The translations under genes and the position numbers were made by a program. From Bin87 sp965261195 (GTDB lineage: Bacteria > Chloroflexota > Dehalococcoidia > Lucifugimonadales > UBA3495), in NCBI GenBank assembly GCA_965261195.1, contig OZ253455.1:3844001-3908000 (forward strand): 64,000 nt of DNA. Direction: 5' to 3'. How positions within the stretch are numbered: position 1 is the stretch's first letter; the number at the start of each line of letters is the position of its first letter. Below the pieces are notes generated by a model. It did no database searches. It saw only the letters and a list, made by a program, of their open reading frames with translations, and had not been told where the DNA came from. This document shows, in pieces, positions 1-8,633 of the stretch.

Positions 1-655
1 AGGCAACTATCTCACCGCCGCCGTCGCGGGTGCGCTGAACGATGGAATCGATGCGGTCTTTGGACAGCAACTCGGTAATCGGTATGGAGCCAACGGTGGT
101 ATAGCGCACGAGCGGCACCATGTCGTCGCCATGGCCGCCCAACACCATGGCCTGCACGTCTTCCACGGAAACGTCCAGTTCCTGGGCGATGAAAGTGCGG
201 TAACGGGCGGTATCCAGAACGCCGGCCATTCCAAACACGCGGTTGCGAGGAAAGCCGGCCGTTTCGTACACGTTTTGCACCATGGCGTCCAGGGGGTTGG
301 TAACCGCCAGGATGATGCAATCCGGAGAGTAGCGCACTACTTCCTCAGTAACCGCCGACGTGATGCTCATATTGGTGAGCAGCAGGTCGTCACGACTCAT
401 ACCGGGCCGTCGAGCGATGCCGGCGGTGATAACCACGACTTCGGAACCGGCGGTTGCTTCGTAACCGTTAGACCCGGTAATCGTGGCGTCGGTACCGAGA
501 ACCGGCCCGGATTCCAGCATATCCAGGCTCTTGCCTTGGGGCAGGTCCTCCACGACGTCCACCAGTACAACATCGGCGTAGCCGAGCTGGTGGATGCGCT
601 GGGCAGTGGTGGCGCCCACGTTGCCAGCGCCAACAACGGTTACTTTACTTCGCAT
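1..655 (-). CDS. mdh: malate dehydrogenase, C-terminus cut by window start
   Basis: Oxidises malate to oxaloacetate with NAD in the TCA cycle, in the cytoplasm. About 218 residues are visible from the ATG at 655 (reverse strand); the gene runs off the left edge. The N-terminal Rossmann motif GAGNVGATTA, the substrate-site segment with TNPLDAM, and the GGHGDDMVPL catalytic histidine region identify the LDH-like MDH class. The residue pattern ARRPGMSRDDLL in the active-site loop (Arg rather than Gln) favours malate over lactate. It lies downstream of isocitrate dehydrogenase on the same strand, with a palindromic element between them, so both TCA enzymes may share a transcript. No anomaly is seen in the visible part. 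Confidence 0.93.
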   Translation of the reverse strand, partial: MRSKVTVVGAGNVGATTAQRIHQLGYADVVLVDVVEDLPQGKSLDMLESGPVLGTDATITGSNGYEATAGSEVVVITAGIARRPGMSRDDLLLTNMSITSAVTEEVVRYSPDCIILAVTNPLDAMVQNVYETAGFPRNRVFGMAGVLDTARYRTFIAQELDVSVEDVQAMVLGGHGDDMVPLVRYTTVGSIPITELLSKDRIDSIVQRTRDGGGEIVA

Positions 656-705
656 TTTGGAAATTGCCTCCGATAAGATTTCAACATTAGGATTTGCAGG
701 CATAG

Positions 706-733
706 GCAGGGGCGACGTATGCGTCGCCCCTGC
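706..733. repeat. 12-bp perfect palindromic element between icd and mdh
   Basis: Arms at 706-717 and 722-733 (GCAGGGGCGACG and its complement) enclose a four-base loop. No T-run follows on either strand, so it is a poor intrinsic terminator. It resembles the hairpins at 41134-41168 and 61420-61442, which share a GGGGC...GCCCC core. Confidence 0.8.
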
Positions 734-811
734 TGCGTTGCAGTATCACTCCGCTCGGGCCGCCAGTTGGCGACTCGTAGGCATCCTGCCTTGATTCTAA
801 GCCGTTCGTTG

Positions 812-3040
812 CTAGATTGCGTCCACAATGGCATTCAGAGTGGCGCTGGGGCGCATGGCTTTGGCGGCCATCTCATCATGGGGATGGTAATAGCCACCGA
901 TGTCAACCGGCTGTCCCTGAGCGTCGATCAACTCCTGAACGATATTGTCTTCGTTGTCAGCCATCTGCCGGGCCACCTCGCTAAAGCGGGCTTGCAGCTC
1001 CGGGTCCTGGGTCTGCTGGGCCAGCATTTGCGCCCAGTACAGAGCGAGGTAGAAATGACTGCCTCGGGTGTCCAGTTCGTTCACCCGGCGCGATGGCGCT
1101 CTCTGGTGTTCCAGATGCTCCCCAATTGCCTGGTCCAGGGTTTCAGCCAGGATTTTGGATCTGTCGTTCTTAAACACCTCGCCGAAATGCTCGAAGGATG
1201 CGACGAGGGCACAGAATTCGCCCAGAGAATCCCACCGCAAGTGTCCCTCCTCCAGGAACTGCTGCACATGCCTGGGGGCCGACCCGCCAGCGCCCGTCTC
1301 AAACAGCCCGCCGCCTTCCAGCAGGGGGACGACCGAAAGCATCTTGGCGCTGGTGCCCAATTCCAGGATGGGAAAGAGGTCAGTCAGATAATCACGCAGC
1401 ACGTTGCCAGTCACGGAAATAGTGTCCTGGCCAGCTCGGCTGCGCTCCATCGTGAACCGCATCGCATCAATCGGAGACATGGTGCGAATGTCCAACCCGG
1501 TGGTGTCATGCGTGGGCAGGTATTGGTCCACTTTCTGGATCAACTCAGCGTCGTGAGCCCGGTTCGGGTCCAGCCAAAAGATGGATGGAGTGCCGGTGAT
1601 CCTGGCCCGATTGACCCCAAGCCTGACCCAGTCCTGAATCGGCTCGTCTTTGGTCTGGCACATCCGGAAGATATCGCCTTCCTCGACGAGCTGTTCCATC
1701 AGAGTCGCGCCCGATGTGTCCACGACCCGAATCGTCCCATTGCCTGGCGCCGTAAAAGTCTTGTCATGGGAACCATACTCTTCGGCCGCTTGCGCCATCA
1801 GCCCCACATTGGCGACGCTGCCGATGGAGGCCGGATCAAACGCTCCATGTTCCTGGCAGTCTTCGATTATCGACTGATACAAAGTCGCATAGGAACGATC
1901 TGGAATCATAGCAATCGTATCGTGCAACTCGTTGTCGGGGCCCCACGTGCGGCCGCCATCGCGGACAATCACGGGCATTGAGGCGTCAATAATCGTATCG
2001 CTCGGCACATGCAGATTGGTGATGCCCCGGTTGGAGTTCACCATCGACAACTCAGGGCGGACGCTATAGACCGCCTGGATGTCGGCCTCGATTTCCGCTC
2101 TCTTGGCCTCAGGCAGGGATTGAATCTTCGTGTAGAGTTCAGCGATTCCATTGTCCGGGTCCACCGCGAGTTCAGACAGGTCCGGCGCGTGTTTGTCCAA
2201 CACGTCCTGGTAGTAAACCGACACGCAATGGCCGAAAATAATCGGATCGGACACGCGCATCATGGTGGTCTTCACATGGAGGGAGAGCAACACGCCTTCA
2301 GCTTTGGCAGTTGCCATTTCCTCGGCGTAAAATTCGCGCAGCTCCCTGACGTTCATCACGGCGCAATCGATGATTTCACCGGGTTGCAGTGGGATACCGG
2401 ATTTGAGTTCGGTCGCACGACCGTCGCGGGTCACAAATTCAATTGCAACCGACCCCGCTGCCGCGATTGTCACCGCCTGCTCAGTGCCATAAAAGTCCCC
2501 ACTGGTCATGTGGCCCACACGGGTTTTGGACACCTCCGGCCAGTCCTGCATCATCCGATGGGGATTGCGTTTGCCGTGCTCCTTGACCGATATGGCCGAC
2601 CGCCGGTCGGAATTGCCTTCCCGTATAACCGGGTTGACCGCGCTGCCCAGCACCCGGGAATAACGCGCGTGGATTTGGCGTTGTTCGTCGTTTGCAGGTT
2701 GGTCGGGGTAGTCGGGAATGTCATAGCCCTTGTCCTGCAATTCCTGGATTGCGCCCTTTAACTGGGGGATTGAGGCGCTGATATTGGGCAACTTGACCAG
2801 GTTGGCTCCCGGCTCCAGACACAACTGGCCGCACATGGCCAGATAATCGGGTATCTTTTGCGCGTCGGTCAAATTGTCGGGGAAATTGGCGATAATGCGA
2901 CCGGTCAACGAGATATCCCAAGTCTCCAGTTCAAAACCGGCTCCCTTGGTAAATGCCTGGAGAATCGGCAGCAACGAGTGCGTGGCAAGGGCCGGAGCCT
3001 CATCAGTTTTCGTATAAACAATCTTGGCAGCTTCTGGCAT
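812..3040 (-). CDS. icd: NADP-dependent isocitrate dehydrogenase, monomeric type
   Basis: Converts isocitrate to 2-oxoglutarate with NADP, in the TCA cycle. At 742 residues it has the length of the monomeric IDH-II family (about 740), roughly twice the common dimeric enzyme. The N-terminus (IVYTKTDEAPALAT) and internal segments such as RNSDRR-type substrate contacts and NSNRGITNLHVPSDTIIDASM are characteristic of that family. A strong ribosome site AAGGAG precedes the ATG at 3040. mdh lies downstream on the same strand. A monomeric IDH fits several Chloroflexota but also Actinobacteria and Proteobacteria, so it is not decisive for taxonomy. Confidence 0.95.
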   Translation of the reverse strand: MPEAAKIVYTKTDEAPALATHSLLPILQAFTKGAGFELETWDISLTGRIIANFPDNLTDAQKIPDYLAMCGQLCLEPGANLVKLPNISASIPQLKGAIQELQDKGYDIPDYPDQPANDEQRQIHARYSRVLGSAVNPVIREGNSDRRSAISVKEHGKRNPHRMMQDWPEVSKTRVGHMTSGDFYGTEQAVTIAAAGSVAIEFVTRDGRATELKSGIPLQPGEIIDCAVMNVRELREFYAEEMATAKAEGVLLSLHVKTTMMRVSDPIIFGHCVSVYYQDVLDKHAPDLSELAVDPDNGIAELYTKIQSLPEAKRAEIEADIQAVYSVRPELSMVNSNRGITNLHVPSDTIIDASMPVIVRDGGRTWGPDNELHDTIAMIPDRSYATLYQSIIEDCQEHGAFDPASIGSVANVGLMAQAAEEYGSHDKTFTAPGNGTIRVVDTSGATLMEQLVEEGDIFRMCQTKDEPIQDWVRLGVNRARITGTPSIFWLDPNRAHDAELIQKVDQYLPTHDTTGLDIRTMSPIDAMRFTMERSRAGQDTISVTGNVLRDYLTDLFPILELGTSAKMLSVVPLLEGGGLFETGAGGSAPRHVQQFLEEGHLRWDSLGEFCALVASFEHFGEVFKNDRSKILAETLDQAIGEHLEHQRAPSRRVNELDTRGSHFYLALYWAQMLAQQTQDPELQARFSEVARQMADNEDNIVQELIDAQGQPVDIGGYYHPHDEMAAKAMRPSATLNAIVDAI

Positions 3041-3543
3041 ATCCTGCTCCTTTGTAAAAAAGTTTCACGGGCCGCTACGAGTTGCCAAGAAATGTTTGAC
3101 CACGGTCCCGGACATGAAAAATATGCACCAACTTCCCAATCTATTAACCAAGACGATGTGGACGAGTCAGTACATTCTAGGCACGAAGCGGGGCGGATTG
3201 AAGGGGGTGGGTACCCGGCATTCCACCCGATGCTGCGAACCAAACGGAGTTCAAATTACACCGATTATACATCCGAACCCTAATCAACGGTACCCCAGGG
3301 TAACCCTAATCAGGGCCATTCGATACCGACTTCGCTCCGACCTTGAACCGATAGACGCTGCTGGCCCCGCCGATGCAATGGCGGTGGGGAGTTTTCCGGG
3401 TTTTACCTTCGCTATTCAACATTCAACGCGTATCGGATCGGTGCGTATCGGATCGGCGCGTATCGGATCGTTGTGTGTGGTACATTGCGGCGAGGTTTTC
3501 CAACCCGCTGCGGCGCCCGTGGGTATGCGACGGTTGACATTCG
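3041..3543. other. divergent intergenic region, no gene seen
   Basis: A 503-bp gap lies between the divergent icd and the transporter gene. No credible coding sequence was found. Apart from the triple 15-bp repeat at 3429-3473 it must hold the promoters of both flanking genes, but no clear -35/-10 pair could be assigned. Confidence 0.6.
3429..3473. repeat. 15-bp tandem repeat, three copies
   Basis: The unit CGTATCGGATCGGTG and two near copies (last three bases vary) run head to tail at 3429-3443, 3444-3458 and 3459-3473, some 70 bp before the transporter start. The core TATCGGATCG is identical in all three. It is either an operator array or one of the many short tandem duplications in this window. 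Confidence 0.85.
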
Positions 3544-4935
3544 ATGGCTGATACGGCAACTCCCGCGGTGCGTATGCCGCTCATTAACAAGTTACTGTTC
3601 GCCTCAGACCACATTGGTCTGCAAACCATCAGTTACGCTCGCAGTTCGTGGTTGTTGTTTTTTCTGGTGCCTCCCGTCGGCATCGGTCTGGCCCGGATAC
3701 CACCCGTCTCTTTGCCCGGATTCGAGCTGGACGCCCGTGTGCTGGCCGGAATCTTGATAACCGTCGGGCGACTGGTTGATGCGGTCGACGATCCGCTCAT
3801 CGGATGGTGGAGCGACCGGACACGCAGCCGGTGGGGTCGACGCATTCCGTTCATACTGTTCAGTACGCCTTTTTACGCGTTGTTCGCGGCGCTGATCTGG
3901 TTTCTGCCCACCAACGAACCCAGCCTGTGGAATGCGCTGTACCTGGTGGTGGCGCTGGAACTGTTCTTCATCGCCAGCACAATGTCCAGCGGACCATTGG
4001 AAGCGCTGATCCCTGAGCTTTCCCACTCACCAAAAGACCGCATGGCCATCGTTGGCAGCATTTTCATGTTCGCCATTCTGGGAGCCGCGGTAGGCCTGGT
4101 AGCCAGCGGCCGTATCGTGGATGGCGCCGGATTTCAGGTGATGGGACTGTCGGTGGCCGTGGTGGGCATAGTGTTTCGGTATATCTCGCTGGCGTCGGTC
4201 TGGAAGTACGCCCCGCGACACACTCCGCCGGCAACTGCGCCATTCTGGGGCGGGTTGGCAAGCGCACTTCGCAACTCACAATTCATCTACTTCCTGCCCA
4301 CCTACGTGATGTTTTCCATGGCGGTGGGAGTAATCATGGCATGGATGCCGTTTTTTGCATCCGGGTTGTTGCAGGCGGAGGACGAAGGGAAAATTACCGG
4401 GCTGCTGTTTGCCACCGTAATCGCCGGCGCAATAGTGGCTGCTACAGTAATCTGGCCGATGTGCAACCGTTTCGGCAAGCGGCGGATGTACGGCATCTGC
4501 CTGGTTGCCAGCGGCGCGTTGTTTCCGCTATTGGGCCTGGTGGGATTAATCAGCGCCGAATGGCTGATGGGTCAGAGTTTCGTCCTGGGATTTTTGATTG
4601 GCCTTCCCATGGCGGCGGTGTTCCTGTTGCCCAAGGCATTCACGGCGGACATTGCCGACTATGACGCCCTCATCACGAACCAGCGCCGTGAGGCAATTTT
4701 TTACTCCACGCAAAACTTTTTCGAGAAGGTGGCTCTGTCCTTTTCGCCGCTGATACTCAGCCTGGTATTGCTGCTCGGCGATTCCGCAGACAACCCGTTG
4801 GGCATTCGATTGGCCGGGCCGGTGGCCGGGTTGCTGGCGTTATCCGGCTTCGTGGTCTGGCAGCGTTACAAGCTGCCCGACACGGTGAGCCGCGAGGCGG
4901 TGTCCGCCGCTGGCCTGCTGCCGGCGCAAACCTGA
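3544..4935 (+). CDS. MFS transporter of the glycoside-pentoside-hexuronide (GPH) type
   Basis: A 463-residue integral membrane protein with about twelve hydrophobic segments. The N-terminal pattern DAVDDPLIGWWSDRTRSRWG followed by RRIP is the hallmark of the GPH cation-symporter branch (MelB-like), which imports sugars or related small molecules with a cation. A second signature DYDALITNQRREAIFYS near residue 370 also fits that branch. The substrate cannot be read from sequence. It stands alone, divergent from icd and convergent with the YyaL-like gene. The start ATG at 3544 follows a weak ribosome site. Confidence 0.85.
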   Translation: MADTATPAVRMPLINKLLFASDHIGLQTISYARSSWLLFFLVPPVGIGLARIPPVSLPGFELDARVLAGILITVGRLVDAVDDPLIGWWSDRTRSRWGRRIPFILFSTPFYALFAALIWFLPTNEPSLWNALYLVVALELFFIASTMSSGPLEALIPELSHSPKDRMAIVGSIFMFAILGAAVGLVASGRIVDGAGFQVMGLSVAVVGIVFRYISLASVWKYAPRHTPPATAPFWGGLASALRNSQFIYFLPTYVMFSMAVGVIMAWMPFFASGLLQAEDEGKITGLLFATVIAGAIVAATVIWPMCNRFGKRRMYGICLVASGALFPLLGLVGLISAEWLMGQSFVLGFLIGLPMAAVFLLPKAFTADIADYDALITNQRREAIFYSTQNFFEKVALSFSPLILSLVLLLGDSADNPLGIRLAGPVAGLLALSGFVVWQRYKLPDTVSREAVSAAGLLPAQT

Positions 4936-4961
4936 CGCTGAGTCGCGCCGAAAGCGCTTCG

Positions 4962-7010
4962 TCAAGAATCGAGTTGTATCGCCAGCGCCGCAGCGTTAGT
5001 GACGGGCAGTTGGCAAACGTAGCGCTGGCAAACGTAGGCGGTGGGGATACCACCCTGCAAACCACGCTGCTCCAGTAGCGGAGAGTCCGGCACAGGTGGA
5101 TCAGATGGGTCGGACATACCCACCACCACCTGGTTGGGTAAAAACCGGGTTCCAACTGCGCCTAACATTGTTTGGGTCTCCGGGTGATCCGGCGGCCCCA
5201 CAATGACAACTTCCCTGGGTAGCGAGACGTAGAAATCCAGGGCGCCCAGCCAGTGCCCGGTGGCCGACGGGGCGCGACCAAGCAATGGCAGCAAGGCACG
5301 CAGCGGCGTTGCACCCTTGGCGGCGTAGTCGTCGTTGCCGGTAACTACCGCCAACCGCAGCAGCACGTCGGTCGCAACGGAACCGCCGCAGGGCTGCGCG
5401 TTGTCGAACACATCGCGCGGACGGATTACCAGGGTTTCGTGGTCGTTGCCGGTGTCATAGAACCCGCCCACCGCATCGTCCCAGAACAGCGCGACCATGC
5501 CGTCAGCCAGGGCCACCGATTCCTGCAGCCAGCGAGGTTCCAGTGTCGCTTCGTGGAGCTCGAGCAGTCCGGCGGCCAGGCACGCGTAATCTTCCAGATA
5601 GCCCAGCAATTTGGCCTGACCTTTGCGCCAGGTTCGCAAGACCCGGCCGTTGCCGTCGCGCATGGTGTCCAGCAGGAAACCGGCGTTGCGTCGGGCCGCA
5701 TCCAGATAGTCCGACCGTTGCAATGCGGCGCCGGCTTCGGCGAACGCCCGCAGCATCAGGCCGTTCCAGGCGGTCAACACCTTGTCATCCAGCAATGGGT
5801 GGATGCGTTGCTCGCGCGCTTCCAGCAGGCCGGTTCGGGACCGTTTTATGGCGGCCGCCAATTCCTCGTCGCTGACGCCGCGCTGATCGGCGTAGTCCTG
5901 GAGAGGTTTGGACACGTTGAGGATGTTGGCGCCCTCAAAATTGCCGCGCTCGGTGACGCCGTAATAACCCATGATGAGGTCGGCATCTTCGCCCAATATT
6001 GCCTGCAACTCGGCTGGCGTCCAGACAAAAAACTTGCCCTCCACGCCCTCGCTGTCAGCATCCTGCGCCGAATAAAAACCGCCGGCCGGGTCGGTCATCT
6101 CGCGCAGCACGTAGTCCAGCGTTTCCTCGGTGATGCGTCGGTACAGGGGGTTGCCGGTAATTTGCCAGGCGTGCAGATACAGCCGGGCCAGCAAGGCGTT
6201 GTCGTACAACATCTTTTCAAAGTGGGGCACGAGCCAGTAGGCATCGGTAGAGTACCGGTGAAACCCGCCGGCCACCTGGTCGTAAATGCCGCCGTAAGCC
6301 ATTTTTTGCAGCGTGAGTTCCACCATCTCCAGGGCGCGCTGGTTGAACCCGTGGTGGTGGTAGCGCAACAGAAACTCGGGGGTCATGGGCTGTGGGAATT
6401 TGGGAGCGCTCCCGAAACCGCCGTTCAGATGGTCGAACTGGGTGGCCAGCTGAGAATAGGCGGTGTGCATCGCCTCAGTAGTGAGCGGGGTTGTTCCCCG
6501 GGGCATCTGCCCGGTGCGACCCATCTGGTCAGCCAGCTGGCGAGTGACCCGTTCAATCTCGCCCTTGTTGGTGCTGTAGGCTTGGCTGGCCGCGGTCAGC
6601 AGCCGGGGGAAACCCGGCATCCCCTGCCGGTCTTCAGGCGGGAAATACGTGCCGCCGTAGAATGGTCGACCCTCCGGGGTCAGGAACACCGTCATTGGCC
6701 AACCGCCGCTGCCGGTCAGCATCTGGATAGCCTCCATGTAGACGGCATCCAGGTCGGGCCGTTCCTCCCGGTCAACTTTGATGTTGACGAAATTTTCGTT
6801 CATCAAAGCGGCGATTTCGTCGTTCTCAAAGGATTCTCGCTCCATAACGTGGCACCAGTGGCACGCCGAGTAGCCGATACTGAGCAGGATGGGTCGGTCT
6901 TCCTCCCGTGCGCGGCTCAACGCCTCATCGCCCCAGGGGTACCAGTCGACCGGGTTATTGGCGTGTTGCAACAGGTAGGGGCTGGTTTCGTTGTTCAGTC
7001 GGTTGGGCAT
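4962..7010 (-). CDS. YyaL/SPATA20-like thioredoxin-domain protein
   Basis: A 682-residue protein of the DUF255/COG1331 family: an N-terminal thioredoxin-like domain followed by an (alpha/alpha) barrel resembling cellobiose 2-epimerase folds. The start at 7010 (MPNRLNNETSPYLLQH) matches the conserved family N-terminus; the reading frame extends upstream to 7148 but that segment lacks conservation and covers the neighbouring promoter region. The motif SACHWCHVM at residues 48-56 contains the C50/C53 pair, and FVNIKVDREERPDLD follows as usual. The biological role of the family is poorly defined. It is divergent from the selenoprotein pair, which is also thioredoxin-like; whether that is functional or chance is unknown. 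Confidence 0.9.
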   Translation of the reverse strand: MPNRLNNETSPYLLQHANNPVDWYPWGDEALSRAREEDRPILLSIGYSACHWCHVMERESFENDEIAALMNENFVNIKVDREERPDLDAVYMEAIQMLTGSGGWPMTVFLTPEGRPFYGGTYFPPEDRQGMPGFPRLLTAASQAYSTNKGEIERVTRQLADQMGRTGQMPRGTTPLTTEAMHTAYSQLATQFDHLNGGFGSAPKFPQPMTPEFLLRYHHHGFNQRALEMVELTLQKMAYGGIYDQVAGGFHRYSTDAYWLVPHFEKMLYDNALLARLYLHAWQITGNPLYRRITEETLDYVLREMTDPAGGFYSAQDADSEGVEGKFFVWTPAELQAILGEDADLIMGYYGVTERGNFEGANILNVSKPLQDYADQRGVSDEELAAAIKRSRTGLLEAREQRIHPLLDDKVLTAWNGLMLRAFAEAGAALQRSDYLDAARRNAGFLLDTMRDGNGRVLRTWRKGQAKLLGYLEDYACLAAGLLELHEATLEPRWLQESVALADGMVALFWDDAVGGFYDTGNDHETLVIRPRDVFDNAQPCGGSVATDVLLRLAVVTGNDDYAAKGATPLRALLPLLGRAPSATGHWLGALDFYVSLPREVVIVGPPDHPETQTMLGAVGTRFLPNQVVVGMSDPSDPPVPDSPLLEQRGLQGGIPTAYVCQRYVCQLPVTNAAALAIQLDS

Positions 7011-7092
7011 CGGAAGCGCTCCAGTGGTCGGGTTGGCACGGCGTGGGTTGTGATCGCCAGCATGGGACGGACATCCGCTATTTTGATACAAT

Positions 7093-7168
7093 AGCGTTGC
7101 CCAAGCGCAAGCATACCAGATGCAGACCGAAGCGTTGTCCAAGCGCAAGCATACCAGATGCAGACCGA
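7093..7168. repeat. 38-bp tandem duplication upstream of the first selenoprotein
   Basis: Two head-to-tail copies at 7093-7130 and 7131-7168 differ by one base. They end 16 bp before the proposed GTG start at 7184 and start immediately after a TACAAT (7087-7092) that could be a -10 box. The duplication therefore lies in the leader or promoter of the selenoprotein pair. Confidence 0.95.
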
Positions 7169-7183
7169 GGGAAATCAGCGCCC

Positions 7184-7774
7184 GTGCACATCGTAAGCCG
7201 CGACAACCGCCTGATTGCTCTGGCGCTCACACTGGTCGTCGTGTTGAGCGTGGCGTTGGCGTGCGCTCCCACATCCGGCGCCAGCATCGGCGACACGCCG
7301 CCGGAGTTTACTATCCAGCTGGCGGACGGCAGCCAGGTATCATCAGTTGCGCTGATCAACGAAAACCAGCCGGCCCACCTGTTTTACTTCGCCACCTGGT
7401 GACCCACCTGCCGCGCTGAGTTACAGACGCTGGAAGACTTTGCAAGTGAACATAACAACATAGATTTTTATGTGGTGTCCTTCGACGAGGGTGTCGCAAT
7501 CATTGACGACTACATCCACGACCAGGGATACACGGACCTCATCGCTGTTCAGCCGGTCGGCGCCATGCTGGCCGACTTGGAAGTTACCCGACAGGCCGAG
7601 ATGATGGCCATCAACGGTGATGGCATCATTTACCACCGCCAGGTAATCGGGAAAACCGAAGACTGGCTTATGCACCTGGATGCGTTGTCCGCAGACCCGT
7701 CCGCGATTCCATCCAGTCTGGAAGCGGAACGGCAAAACCAACAAAGGCAGCAAGACATCCAACTCCCCAGTTGA
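7184..7774 (+). CDS. selenocysteine-containing TlpA/thioredoxin-like lipoprotein, first copy
   Basis: Predicted extracytoplasmic thiol/selenol redox protein of 196 residues with selenocysteine at position 73, encoded by TGA at 7400-7402. Read through the TGA, the frame gives FATW-U-PTCRAEL, the thioredoxin-type WCxxC motif with Sec in place of the first Cys and C76 as partner; the same frame continues without another stop to 7774. The start is taken as GTG 7184, with GAGGGA about 12 nt upstream; it gives a lipoprotein signal ending in VALAC (Cys 27). The redoxin domain spans roughly residues 34-165. A SECIS-like hairpin follows the TGA. The usual cis-proline before the last strand appears to be replaced (TRQAEMMAI). 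A close paralogue starts 42 bp downstream. Alternative: a nonsense mutation, unlikely because both copies have it at the same codon. Confidence 0.85.
7413..7430 (+). promoter_or_regulatory. SECIS-like hairpin of the first selenoprotein
   Basis: Six base pairs (GCG-CTG with CAG-CGC, one bulged A at 7427) close the five-base loop AGTTA at 7419-7423. The loop begins 16 nt after the TGA. As I recall the published bacterial SECIS model, it wants a loop 16-37 nt from the UGA with a G among its first two bases; both conditions hold. Confidence 0.72.
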
Positions 7775-7816
7775 TGAGGATAGGCTCCGGCGCCGTTGGC
7801 GTCGCCACCTGAAACA

Positions 7817-8623
7817 ATGAACAAAATAGGCATCAAATTGCTGGCTGCGCTGGCCGTCGTACTGACTGCGGTGGTCATTTCTTGCCGCCCGTCCGAATCA
7901 CCGACTGCCGTATCCCAACCTGCGGCTGTTACAACTGTGCAGCCGCTAGCGCCGACTAATACCGTCGCATTGGCTCCGTCCCGGGAAATTCCGCCGACCA
8001 TGGCTGTGATCCAGTCCACGCCCGAAACGGCCACCTCCGGTGCCGCTGCAACTCTGCCTACCGCCGTATCCGCAACCAAGCCGGCGTCGGCCAGCTCCAC
8101 GCCCACGCCAGCAACCGTTGCGGCCACGCCGGAGCCAACCCAACCACCGCTGCCCACCGCAGCGCCAACCCCGGCCCCGTCAACAGCCAAAGTAGGAACC
8201 AACGTGGGCGATGCCGCTCCTGATTTTGCGGTTCAACTCACGGACAGCACGGAAATCGCTTCGGAGCAACTGCTGGAACCAGGGCGGCCGGTATTCATGG
8301 TCTATTTCGCCACCTGGTGACCGACTTGCCGCGCTGAGTTGCAGACGCTAAGCAAAATTGTGCCCGATTTCGCCGGGCAGGTCGATTTCTACGTCGTTTC
8401 TTACAATGAAGATGCAGCGACTATTGACGGATATATTGCCGGCAACCGCTACACTGATATGATCGTTGCACAACCCGTGGGGAGTATGCTGCGCGACCTG
8501 AAAATTGTGAGCCAATCGTCCATGTTGGCCGTGGACTTCGACGGCGTAATCGCGTTCAGAAAAGGATTCGGAGGCGGGAATTCGGACCAGTTGCGCGCCG
8601 AATTCGAGCAGTTGGCTCAGTAG
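7817..8623 (+). CDS. selenocysteine-containing TlpA/thioredoxin-like lipoprotein, second copy
   Basis: A 268-residue lipoprotein with selenocysteine at position 168 (TGA at 8318-8320), giving FATW-U-PTCRAELQTL, then an open frame to 8623. The ATG at 7817 is preferred because it opens a classical lipoprotein signal (MNKIGIK, hydrophobic core, VVISC with Cys 23); a TTG at 7796 is better spaced from an AGGATAGG but adds seven residues. Residues about 25-135 form a Pro/Thr/Ala-rich linker, absent from the first copy, which would hold the redox domain away from the membrane. The domain (about 138-268) matches the first copy, with NRYTDMIVAQPVGSMLRDL paralleling QGYTDLIAVQPVGAMLADL. The cis-proline position is again not proline (VSQSSMLAV). 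It probably reduces or isomerises extracytoplasmic thiols or peroxides; the substrate is unknown. Confidence 0.86.
8331..8348 (+). promoter_or_regulatory. SECIS-like hairpin of the second selenoprotein
   Basis: The same hairpin as in the first copy: stem GCG-CTG/CAG-(A)-CGC, loop AGTTG at 8337-8341, starting 16 nt after the TGA. The 28 bases after the TGA differ from the first copy at only three sites, all synonymous third codon positions. Confidence 0.72.
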
Positions 8624-8633
8624 ATATAGAGAG

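Noticed and set aside
719..1981. 420-codon plus-strand open frame
   Set aside because: Antisense to isocitrate dehydrogenase, which has full-length family identity.
3429..3473. CRISPR array
   Set aside because: Three directly adjoining 15-bp units without spacers; no cas genes in the window.
5253..7094. 613-codon plus-strand open frame
   Set aside because: It is the mirror of the YyaL-like gene, low-complexity and without known motifs; long antisense frames are common in GC-rich DNA.
7421..8202. Antisense open frames over the selenoprotein genes (7421-7762 and 7630-8202)
   Set aside because: Their Gly/Val-rich composition is the complement of the Pro/Thr linker; no ribosome sites or recognisable domains.
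7400..8320. TGA read as tryptophan or glycine (alternative genetic code)
   Set aside because: TGG is used for Trp throughout, many genes end in TGA, and the two internal TGAs fall at a catalytic cysteine position.
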